A stretch of 64,000 bases of DNA from NCBI RefSeq assembly GCF_030253575.1, contig NC_080557.1:45336501-45400500 (forward strand), given 5' to 3'. Position numbers and translations under genes: made by a program. Origin of the DNA: Rhododendron vialii (lineage: Eukaryota > Streptophyta > Magnoliopsida > Ericales > Ericaceae). Under the pieces are notes generated by a model. That model ran no database searches. It worked only from the letters and a program-made list of their open reading frames with translations, and was not told where the DNA came from. Shown one piece after another: positions 1 to 9,600 of the stretch (positions within the stretch are counted from its first letter, which is position 1; each line of letters opens with the position of its first letter).

Positions 1-550
1 AAAGCTTTACCAGGCTGCATTTCCCTCAATCTTCAGAAAAAGGCTTTGGTTACTGGTAGAAATGGTTCAGAGTCAAGAAGCTTATAGTTTGTATAAAGGA
101 ATATCCCTTTGTAATAGTAGTAATTTCCGTGTGCATCCGTGATGAACACATTTAACACCATACCAATATTATCCAAGGGAAGATGTGGTACTATGAAAGA
201 AACTGGAAATAAGATAACTTGTCACATGAACATGCAACAAAGATCACATTTTTACATATCTGAGATCCAGCCATGTATGGGTATTATGTAACAAGGACGT
301 TAAAGCAAGCTCTATGCTGTTGACAAGGTGGGTTGTGGAACCCTAAAAAACCAACTAAACTAGGCATGTTCCAGCCACATAAGTTACATAAATGATGTAA
401 CTACAATTCAAGAAAACTTTAGACAAGAATCCCATGAGGGCAGATAAATCTAACTCACCAAAGATTAGGAATGTGGAAGAAATGTTTTAAAGGGAAACAA
501 TAAATATAGGCCAGTTAAAAGAAGCTAAAAAGCACTAATTATGCACATAC
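1..550 (-). other. Intron of the EamA-like transporter gene, running off the window
   Basis: This stretch lies 3' of the last visible exon of the transporter gene on the minus strand. The exon ends in a clear GT donor at 550-549 (reads GTATGT on the minus strand). I found no further segment encoding the remaining transmembrane helices of the family, so the rest of the gene should lie beyond base 1. Nothing else is recognisable here. Confidence 0.6.
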
Positions 551-1830
551 CTTTACCAACAAGAAGACCCACTTGCTTCCATGTAAGTACTTTAAAAGGC
601 TCCAGCTTGGTAAAGTTAAGTATGAGGGCAACAGGTAGGAAGATCAAAAGGTTGAATAACCCTAAATAGCCAAGAAACTGTGCCATACTGACAATACCAC
701 TTTTCCCATCATCATCTGGTAGCTTTCTACGGATAAGTGTAATATACACCGCATACAAGGCTGCAGACACAAGAGCAAGAATGTCTCCAAGCAGAGGGTT
801 TGAAGCAGTTGCACTTAACCCAGTCTCAGAGTCACCCAAGCTGACAATTACCGTTCCAGCCATGCAAAGGATAACACTAACCAGCTTGACCCAAGTGAAC
901 TTCTCGCCCAAGAATGCAAGAGAAACCAGAAAGGTGAAAAGGCTGGAAACACTGCTCAAAATGGTATTTGACTGTAAAAAACAATGGCAAGGAACTTAGT
1001 ATGACAAAAGACTAAGCGCTGTTGCTTGCTTGCTTTCCATTTTACATTTTTTCACCATATTATATAAGGGGAAAAAGATGAACAATCAATGTCTTCGTTT
1101 TGTGCAAAAAGAAAACTTCCAAAAAATTGATAACTTGTTTTCGGTGTTCCCTGAAAAATGAGTTGTTCTGATCGGGTAAAGTTTTCCCGCAACAAGTTTC
1201 TGAGAACTCTTTCCAAACAAGTTTTAGTTTCGGGAAAAGGAAAATGATACCAAAAAAGAAAGTATAGAATACAATATGCCTTACCGTAACTGAAGTATAC
1301 TTCAGTGAGAGATTAAAAGTGAATTGTGCAAGGAACCAAAACGGGCATATCAACAGGCTGATCTTAGCCACTCTGCTGCGTGTCCAACGCCCTTTCGCAT
1401 CTAGTCCTTCATTAGCATCACCACATACAGAAGGATTATCAATATCATTTTCTGATTCCAAAATTACATGGCCTTCATGGTGGGTTATTTCTTGTTGTCC
1501 GACAATCGAACCTGGATTTAACTCAGCTTGAGTACCTGTATCTCTCTGCTCAAGAAGCAGAACCTCTTCTGAACCCCCCAAATCTTGCGAACTACTGCCT
1601 TTTCTGTTTCGCCAAAAGAATATACTCACATATTTATCCTCCAAATAACGACCGATTTCAAATAGAGGAATGTAAACCACGAACAACGAATTGCAAATGT
1701 AGGCTATGAGAAAGGGCGAAACCCCCTCGTCCACAACTGACTGTACCACAAAGCTAGCGACAATCCAGATTGTTGCGACAACAACTATGTATATCAAACC
1801 TAAAACCCACCTCCATGCTTCACTCTTCAT
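551..1830 (-). CDS. EamA / SLC35F5-like membrane transporter, 5' part only
   Basis: Two coding exons are visible on the minus strand: 1830-1285 (182 codons from the ATG) and 971-551, joined in phase 0 across a GTAAGG donor and a TTTACAG acceptor. The 322 visible residues show hydrophobic helices at about 7-29, 37-58 and 157-178, a long polar loop at about 75-150 rich in Glu, Gln and Asn, then the block LKYTSVTSNTILSSVSSLF. That block is typical of the SLC35F5 / yeast YML018C group of drug/metabolite transporters. The family usually has about ten helices and about 400 residues, so the C-terminal part is missing at the window edge. A non-coding first exon probably ends near 2225 and is spliced to 1843 (CTGTTTTTCAG acceptor). 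Plant members are predicted endomembrane or vacuolar transporters; the substrate is unknown. From memory, the Arabidopsis match is At3g07080, next to a kinase gene as here. Confidence 0.85.
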
Positions 1831-2360
1831 GCCTCTCAGCCTTCTGAAAAACAGGAAGAAATCTACAAGACCTTCAATTCCAAAATACCCATTTTACTAG
1901 AATTATTGAGCTCTAAACTACAAACCTAAAACCCATCTCCAAAATTCACTTTTCAATACTTTCCAATGCAATTTTCCAAACAACTCGTCCTCTATGCACT
2001 AAAATCCTCTGCAATCTACAAAACCCTCAATAACCCATAAATGTTTGTTCTTGCTTCTAAAAAGATATGTGCAAATAAACTCAAAGCTTGTATTAAAACA
2101 GCAAAACCCAAATTTCGTACCAGCTATTTCGCCAAAACTATTGGAACGGAACAAGGCCAACCCAACAACCACAAGTATTGATTTGAAGAGGTACAAAGAG
2201 AATTCAACAGATTAGAAGTATTACCAGAGGGGTTCGGGATTCAAATTGGATTCCCAGGTTGCATTTTAGAGAGAGAAGAATTGGGTTGGGGTTTGAATTG
2301 CAGGGACCATGGTTTTCCTTCCCCTTCCAACTAGTAGTACAATATAAACGGTGCCAGAAC
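1831..2360 (-). other. 5' untranslated exon and leader intron of the EamA-like gene
   Basis: On the minus strand a leader exon ends at about 2225 with CTCTG followed by GTAATA. The intron runs to a pyrimidine-rich tract ending TTTTTCAG at 1844, just 13 bases before the ATG. A cap site around 2300-2360 is inferred only. The leader exon contains a CTCTCT tract. Confidence 0.45.
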
Positions 2361-2604
2361 AATAATTGTAGTTTAGTTAGATGAGCGGGTAAATATAGCA
2401 CGCAAGTCACGTGTTACTGTTGAAATGGACTGGGCCTTGAATAGCTAGACTGGACTAGGCCTTGTTTGCTTATTATTCCGACATTTATGAGCCCAAAGAG
2501 CCTTATATTCATGTTGATGGTTTGTATTGAGGGAGGAGTGACTGGGGAGTGGTCGGTATAAGTTTTTAAGTCATTGTGAATGGTTTGTTTGGGGGAAATA
2601 ATTT

Positions 2605-5017
2605 TGTAATGCTCCAATTTTTTGGAAACGTTAATTTAATCATTTTCAAAAGATTTAAACTTTAAAATAAATTTTAGTTAATTAATCTTCAAAATTGAGT
2701 TTAACAACAAAAGTCCTAAAATTCGAATTAAACATAGAAATAATTTGAGTCTTACAAAAGAATAAGTTAATCACTTAAGATTACATTTCTTGGAACTTGA
2801 AATCAGTACTAAAATTAAATTAGAGCATCTAAGGGTACGAGTACAAAAGTCTGACAACTTAATTTAACAAAAGGATAGAGCAAGACTCTAATTCTGATAG
2901 GGATTCCAGGCTTCTTCTTGCCCAGTCTCAGCAACTGGTTTATCTTTCTCAAAGTGTTGATCACCTATCATCCCTTGTATACCTGGCATGAAGTGCCAGG
3001 CCAAACGGCATTAGAATGAGTTTTGACACTCAGTAGATAAATCCTACTCATTAACTCTTACTTTACGAGTAACCACATTGATAACAAAAAGAGCTAAGAA
3101 TTGAAGAGCACAAAATTTGTTCATTATATAACCATCAACTTAAGTAAATTCCAGAATTTCAACTTCTATAACCGTTCCAACACCGCAATATTCACTTGAC
3201 TTACTTTATAGGTTCTGCTAAGCTACCCTCAACATCCCGAGGTCCTAGTAGGCTACTCTCACAATTCTAGGTCCATCAGGCTGCCCTTAATATCCTACTA
3301 GACTACCATCAATACCCGAGGTCCTGCCAGGCCACCCCTGAGGTCCTGCTTGGCCACCCTAGCTATACCGAGTCTTTTAGGCTACCCTCAAGGTCCTACC
3401 AGGCTACCCCTGAGGTCCTACTAAGCTCACAACCTTTCATCTGTTTCCTTTTTCCTTATCCATGACAACATCTACATTCTCTAAGTCCACAACTCATCCG
3501 ATGTCTCTAATGTTCTTTCTACGTTCTCGTTTCAATTGGCAAAGCAATCATTTCAAATGACGAGTAAACAGATCATAATATCACCACATACACAAAATAA
3601 CTGAACCACCGTACACCCATCTCTAACGAGCTTAAGTTCAAACTAACCTCATAACGATTTCAACATGTTTCACTAAGTTAAAATCTTACTAGCCGAGATC
3701 GTCTATTTGTTTTAATCTAAGTTTCACTTTAAACTAACACACCATCTAGTTTTATCAAACTAAATTACTGAAGTAGTAATTTAAGTTTCACTAAAAAGAC
3801 ATACATTTTTATTTACTACAACGATGAATTAATTATTTAAACCTCACACTTTTATTACTAAAATTTGACAATATACCCATATAGTTTTGTATTGTGAAAT
3901 ATAAACTTTACTAGTTAAACAAGTAAAATAATTTTTTTAGCACATCCGTATAACATCTTAATCAAGTAGCTCCAAAAATCTTCCCTTTGTTTTAACTTCT
4001 TTGCCTTTCTAATCAAATATAAGGCCTAAGCTGATCGTATGTCCTTAATTAAGTCACTAACAACAGAACCTAGTATTGCCCAAATAGCCAAACAGATCGA
4101 TTGTTAATAAGGTGGCAGCCGTATGGTCGTGACTCGCGGACTTGAGGTACCAACTTGTTCGAACAGTTTTTGGTAGTTTAATTTGGTTACTCTTTACACG
4201 GGCTCGATTAAGGTCACGGTTTTCTTCACAACAAAATTGTTTTGATATACTTAGAGTTAAGGGGTAATGAGATATCTACTTTGATCCTTAGAGTTCTAGC
4301 TAGGACGGATGAAAAATGGTGGGTTTGGAAGCGGGGCTTGGTGGCGGCAATGGTGGTACTTTTCTTCCTTCTCGGAAAAGAACCCTCTCTCTCACTCTCG
4401 GCAAGGAACAAAAGAAAAGAAGAAAAGGAAATAAGGCTATGGGTTAATGCCTTTCTCTCTCTCACATACTCTCCCTCTGTCTCACTCTCTTTTTCTCTCT
4501 TACTGCCGGAATATGAGGGGGTGGGGAGTACTTATTTGTTTCTTTGGTGTATTATTTTTGTTGGTAGCAGGTGGGGTGATATGGGGTGTGTTAGTTTAGC
4601 TAGGTACAATCCGTTGGGTAATGAAGTGTAGAACTTAAGGCCTAGACCGTAGGTTAGAGCCTTAGAGGAAAGCTTCTAGGAAGTGTGTTGAGTTCTTAGA
4701 GCATCCCCATTGGGATGTAAAATCAGGTGCTATAGTTATTAGTGGCTAGAGAAAAGGAAATGTCAAAAATGGCTAAGCACTGTGATGGAAGGAGTTGATG
4801 GGTTGATAGAAAGGGAGGTGATGGGTTAGGTTAGGCAGTAATAGAGTTTTTGGGTGTCGGTTCAATTAGGATGATATGGTTTAGTTTGTTGGGGTTCTGT
4901 TTATAAGGTCAAATACACTTAATTACATAAATCATTCTAATCAATTACAGTAATAATTTAGGAGCACGCTCACTAAATTTTACTCGAAAAATTAGGGTCA
5001 AAATGAGGATCATTACA
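2605..5017. mobile_element. Probable solo LTR, Ty3/gypsy type (Tekay/Del-like)
   Basis: A stretch of about 2.4 kb begins TGTAATG and ends CATTACA, a perfect 7-bp inverted terminal pair of the TG...CA form used by LTRs. The flanking pentamers are AATTT (2600-2604) and GATTT (5018-5022), a 5-bp target duplication with one difference. No internal domain or second LTR is visible, so it reads as a solo LTR. The TGTAAY...RTTACA ends and the great length suggest the Tekay/Del chromovirus lineage. It is fossil, with no long open frame. It sits inside the first bases of a MITE (5018-5127). Confidence 0.6.
3225..3430 (+). repeat. Decayed minisatellite inside the solo LTR
   Basis: About eight imperfect units of roughly 20-28 bases repeat the theme GAGGTCCTRCYAGGCYACCC. 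Unit spacing is irregular and copies differ at many positions, so the array is old. Confidence 0.7.
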
Positions 5018-5127
5018 GATTTTGTCACTCCCTTTTTTTGTTAACGCCACTTCCCTGCAAGTGTATATTTGCACCAAAAATACACTTACAGGAGAGTGAT
5101 ATTAACAAAAAAGGGAGTGACAAAATC
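5018..5127. mobile_element. Small hairpin MITE, about 110 bp
   Basis: The two ends form a near-perfect foldback: GATTTTGTCACTCCCTTTTT at the left matches the reverse complement of the right end over about 50 bases, with a short central loop. Its left end directly abuts the right end of the solo LTR. A related element with ATGATTTTG ends is at 57917-58048. Confidence 0.75.
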
Positions 5128-5512
5128 AGCAGCCTTGTTGGGCAATGTCTTTAAAATAGGAACTCGGTGAATGCTCTTTGATTTTGAATAGCAATTTCAA
5201 AACTTTTTCGATTGACCAAAAGCATTTATGGTAAATTTGAATTAAGTGTTTTATTGATTCGTTGGGTAATAATTTTGATTGAGAATAAGTTATTAATTTA
5301 GTGGTGGTAGCACAGGATAAATTTACATTATTGTCGGTTAACGCTTGTGAATAAGTGTCTTCGGCCACGGGCTCATGGACTCATGTGCTAGTACTAATAC
5401 ATTGTGGAGTTGATAAAGCGAGAGTAGTTTAGCAAATGAATGTCATGCAATCACGGAAATGATGGGAAGCAATTTGTAGCATACCCTTTGAGAAGACAAT
5501 AGAGCGGAGGAT

Positions 5513-5751
5513 GGTCCTGTTCCAGAACGGATAATAAGTACTTATTTTTTAAAAAGACAATTTCAAACTCAAAAATAAAAAGTTTAATGAAATCTAAAAA
5601 TATGCAATATGGATTTTGTTTGAAAGATCTCATCGAGATCTTTAATACGGTGCAAAAAAAATCAAAAAATTATTTTTCATTTACATTATTTTTGAGTTTG
5701 AAAATGTGAAATAAGTACTTATTTTTTAAGAAGATGTTCTAAAACGGAGCC
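5513..5751. mobile_element. PIF/Harbinger-like MITE, older copy
   Basis: Degenerate terminal inverted repeats (GGTCCTGTTCCAGAA at the left, TTCTAAAACGGAGCC at the right) enclose an AT-rich body. Near each end lies AATAAGTACTTATTTTTTAA. The centre holds the palindromic AGATCTCATCGAGATCT beside a block shared with the copy at 27671-27927. The target duplication is no longer clear here. Confidence 0.6.
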
Positions 5752-5860
5752 TAAACCACTGCCTCCACATGGTGTCTAATGATGACCTCTCTGGGTGAAG
5801 TGACAGACTTCCTCACGGCAGACTTCAGTGAGGTATTTTTTTTATGAGAGATTCTAATTA

Positions 5861-6222
5861 GGGGCTGTTGGGCTAAATAAGTTACTCGGCTTATTTTTTT
5901 GTTTTTATTCAATTTTTTTTGTATTTGTTAGTTTTTTGTTAATTTTTGGGAGATTATTGCTTCTTTATGATAAGAAGAATCTAAAAAATAAAAAATTATG
6001 ATCAAAATCTAATTTTTTTGAATAAAGACGAAAAAATTGGCTTATTTTTGTTTTTATTCAAAAAAATTAGGTTTCAATCGTAATTTTTTACTTTTTAGAT
6101 TCCTTTCGTCATGACGAAATAATAATCTCTAAAAAATTGGCGAAAAATTAATAAATACAAAAAAAAATTGAATAAGGACAAAAAAATAAGCCAAGTCTTA
6201 TTTAGGCGAACGGAACGGCCCC
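5861..6222. mobile_element. PIF/Harbinger (Tourist-type) MITE, 362 bp, TTA target duplication
   Basis: The element begins GGGGCTGTTGGGCTAAATAA and ends with the matching CTTATTTAGGC...GGCCCC, flanked on both sides by TTA (5858-5860 and 6223-6225). Nearly the whole length folds back on itself. A 3-bp TTA duplication and GGGGC ends are standard for Tourist-like elements. Confidence 0.8.
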
Positions 6223-6431
6223 TTAATCTGTTTTCAATTCTCGTTCACCAAAATAACTTAATTTTAAACCGACTTTAATAACACCGAAGATGACCTGATG
6301 TCGAGTAATCTGAAAATTTTATTTATATTAAAAGCTAGTGAGCCAAATAGTACTGTGCTCAAAGTTCTATTTTTAATTTTCGAAATAAACAATTTTTTAC
6401 TCCAAGAAACAACTACGAGCTCTAAATTCAA

Positions 6432-6510
6432 GCGATTTGGCCGAAGTGGTTAAGAAAGTAATTGAAGATCTTGTCCTCTACAAGCAATCTCGAGTTCGAA
6501 TCCCAAGATC
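6432..6510 (+). mobile_element. tRNA-derived SINE head or tRNA relic
   Basis: The segment has a good RNA polymerase III A box (TGGCCGAAGTGG, about 6438) and B box (AGTTCGAATCCC, about 6493) at tRNA-like spacing, resembling a Ser/Leu-type tRNA. The acceptor ends do not pair and the arms are broken, so it is not a working tRNA. A SINE tail and target duplication were not found. Confidence 0.45.
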
Positions 6511-6721
6511 CAAAGGCCAAACATTTAAAAACTTTAGGACAACTAGAATTTTGTCGGATCATTAACGTCAAGATTCTAAAATCAATCCGCATGGAGTGTA
6601 TTTTTAGGTGTTCCTATATTGCCCCGATTGAAAACATACGTGTACGAAATCGAATAGTAGTTTCTTTGTTCTCACCCCTCATGCTCCCCCTCGCTCCCCA
6701 TCTATCGTTCGCCCTCATCTA

Positions 6722-6724
<3 letters not shown>

Positions 6725-6753
<29 letters not shown>
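6725..6753 (+). repeat. CT microsatellite
   Basis: An uninterrupted run of CT dinucleotides sits in a C/T-rich stretch that looks like a plant leader (Y-patch type), probably the untranslated first exon of the gene at 8519. Confidence 0.8.
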
Positions 6754-6755
<2 letters not shown>

Positions 6756-7643
6756 AGATTATTCTCCACAAAACCGGCAATACCCACCTTCGAACACCGT
6801 CGAAACGCCGTCGATCTCATCCAACTCCAAGGAAAAGAATTTCTTCTCCGTTGCTGCTCCAAGATTGCCGACTGTGTTTCTTCCTTCGGTAAAACAAACA
6901 GTTCAATTACTGCTACTCTCTTTCTCACTCTGCCTCTCTTCAGTAAATTAGGGCCTCTTTTTTTTCTTGAAATTGCCGATTTGCCTCTGTGTATCAAAAT
7001 CTTGAATTATCGCTCCAATCGTTAATATCTTTCAAAATTTCATTGAAATGGGGCGAAACTAATCATCTAGGAATGCAAGAAGAAAGTACTCCTATCTTTT
7101 ATGGGGCGTGCTTAAAAAGTGAAGTTGCCAAAATTACCCTAGTAAAGATACAAATATTTTTTTTTTCAAGTTAATGCACATCGGACCAGCTTGCGTGCAC
7201 CTCGAACTATTCTCTACGTGCTTACAAGTGGGGTGAGGTGGGCCAAGAGTTGTTGGCGAGAGGAATAGAATTTAAGACTTTAGGAATGAGCAAACCCCTA
7301 AGTCCGAGGCCAAGACCACAAGGCCAATCCCAATCCCAAGGGTTACAAAGAGATACTACTACAATTACCTATAATTGCTTGATGGAATTTAAAGTTGAGG
7401 TAAGAAGTTTGGAAGAAAAGACCAGGATATTGTTTTAAAGAGAGTAGAATTTACAAATCAGCTACTATTTTAGTTGTTGGATATATAAGTCATCTGATTT
7501 TGGATGTTTATATTTTTGGGCTTGACCTCTCCTACTATATTGTTCATGGTGAATCAAAATTGTCTAGTGTGACCGAAGTTGGTGTACACATTATTATGTT
7601 TTGATTGTAATCAACTCATGATCTTATTTCCTGATTTGATCTT

Positions 7644-7780
7644 CTTCTTTTTTTTTATTGGTGAACGTCAGTATCGTTTGAATAGTTAAATTAGCACCTT
7701 GGAAGAGGAGTTGAACTTTTGACCTCCTTTTTCCTAGCACCTGAGATGTCGTCTAGTCAAATGCCTCTTGGCTTCCCAGT
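7644..7780 (-). mobile_element. SINE insertion, 137 bp, 9-bp target duplication
   Basis: On the minus strand the element runs from 7780 to an A-rich tail at 7644-7655. It is flanked by identical TTTGATCTT copies at 7635-7643 and 7781-7789. A B-box-like AAGTTCAACTCC about 75 bases in supports a tRNA-derived head. It lies in the inferred leader intron of the gene at 8519. Confidence 0.6.
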
Positions 7781-8518
7781 TTTGATCTTTGATTATCCTC
7801 ATGTTAGCTTTTGGTTAATGTTTAGGTGGTGCCTAACATATTCATTGTGCTTATTGTTGCTATAGTCAGTTAGCCATCACTTTTACTTCAAGACATACTT
7901 TATCCATTCTGTCTTTTTTAGGTAATATGATTGTGTATGGTTGAATTATTAGAATTACTATCTATCTCAGATGCAAAATTGATCAATTTTGTTGTTCCAT
8001 AATCCTCTTTATATCCTTCAAATACTGTGTTAAACATGGTGTTCCAGGTTTATAGTAAAAGAGAGTGCTTCTAACAACAAAAATATAGCTAGTAGGGACC
8101 TTGCTAACTGGTCTTTTGCTCTTCCTTTTCTGACAAGATGGTATTTTTTTTTTACATTTATAGCTATAAATGCTTAATATGTTTCTTTATTTGTATATTC
8201 CCACTTACAAAAATGATGCAATTTTTTTTTATAATTAATTGCTTGGTGTAATGAAGATGGACTAATCATGAAAAAGAACCAGTTACGCAGGATTGCTTGA
8301 TGTTCGGAAACAAAAATGAATTCGCTATATTGGGCACTAGCTCGCATGCCTTGTGTGGCTGCCTCACTTGTATAGTAGTACTACTTTAGGGTGCTAGTTA
8401 TTCATCCTCATATCTTGTGATGTTTGGTTTAAAATTTTAACAGCCCATTATCCCAAATCGGACAAAGCTTGGAAGAGAAGCACAGTTTTGGTACCTCAGG
8501 TTCTAAGAACAAAGGAAC

Positions 8519-8908
8519 ATGATGTATCAGAATCACAACATAGAGGATACGTCGAAGCCACAAACAGATATAAACACAAGGCCTGAGGAAATCATGGCAG
8601 AAGCAAAGCGGAAGCCTAGGAAACATAAAAGATCAAGAGATGAGAAGATAATGCTCGAGAACAGCAGCACCATTGAGGTCAACAAGGAGCAACTGATGTT
8701 TGCAAAACTACGAAATAATGCAGAACTGCTCATTGCGATACTTAATGGAAACCTTGATGAGAGTGCAGACTTTGTTTTGGCTGATTTGAAAAATGTGGAG
8801 GCCACTCACACTGCTTTCACAAGGCGTCAAGGTGACAAAGTTATCGCGTGCCTTGCCAATCTAGCAGGCACACTTGACCAGCTCTGTGATCTAGTCCAAT
8901 CTGGTTAG
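8519..8908 (+). CDS. Small conserved-looking protein of unknown function, 129 aa
   Basis: An ATG-initiated frame of 129 codons. An in-frame TAA at 8504-8506 fixes this ATG as the first possible start. The coding exon probably begins after the TTTTAACAG acceptor near 8442, with an untranslated first exon about 1.5 kb upstream (C/T-rich, donor near 6888, CTTCG then GTAAAA). The protein has a basic region at about 30-42 (KRKPRKHKRSRDEK), then a predicted all-helical part (about 55-127) with no transmembrane segment. I do not recognise a family. Low-complexity bias is weak and codon use looks like a real gene. A nuclear location is possible from the basic cluster but is inference. Confidence 0.55.
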   Translation: MMYQNHNIEDTSKPQTDINTRPEEIMAEAKRKPRKHKRSRDEKIMLENSSTIEVNKEQLMFAKLRNNAELLIAILNGNLDESADFVLADLKNVEATHTAFTRRQGDKVIACLANLAGTLDQLCDLVQSG

Positions 8909-9600
8909 TTAGTTTCAGTAATGATAATGCTTTTGTTAATATCTGCCATCCAAGAGCTAATATGCAGTGCCCTTGCTATTTTTGTGACCTTTGGTTTTAG
9001 GACTTTTCAGACTGAATTCTTGTTAATCAGTTGTGTTTGTTTACTTCGAAGGCTAAAGTGTCATATGGAGAATTTGTGATGTAGTAGGTTTAAGGGTATG
9101 TATGTCATTTTGAGTCTTTTGTAGTAGAGGGTCTATAAGTAGGAGTCTAGAGTGTTCATTCGGTAGCTTTTTGATTATTAAGAATATTGAATATATTAAT
9201 TGAGACATAGTTTCTCTTTCTACCCTTTGACATTTATCCCCTTGAATGAAATTTTGCTCTTTTCTTCGAATCTTTGATTCCCCTTTGGTATTTTGATTGC
9301 ATCAATTTGAAACAGTTTTGAATTCTAACACAAATTCAAGTTCCAAACACAACCGAAGAAACCAAGTTTGAGACAATTACATATATTTGTCATATGTCTC
9401 TCATGATGCTCCCGAAGAGAATATTTGAAAGGGTGATGAATTGACAAGATCTCTCACAAAACATTTTTCTTTCAAATATAATTCGCGTGTTAAACTTTAT
9501 ATCAACAGATGAATTCCACCAAGAGTTCACGTAATCATTCTTTCAGAACGTGCGAATACATTTGAATAATTGAAGCAGAAAACAAGGACACCTGGAAATG
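8909..9600 (+). other. 3' region of the small gene and intergenic AT-rich DNA
   Basis: Contains the likely 3' UTR of the gene at 8519, then AT-rich sequence with a TATA-like CTATAAGTAG near 9131. No coding region is supported. The kinase gene on the other strand ends at 9601. Confidence 0.5.

Noticed and set aside
4226-4631. Overlapping open frames on both strands
   Set aside because: They lie inside the solo LTR in a CT-rich stretch, with no domain or splice support.
6432-6510. A working tRNA gene
   Set aside because: A and B boxes are present, but the acceptor and anticodon stems do not form, so it is listed as a SINE or relic.
9070-9290. LTR-like fragment with a CTATAAG box
   Set aside because: It has no TG...CA borders or partner copy in the window; the text is suggestive only.
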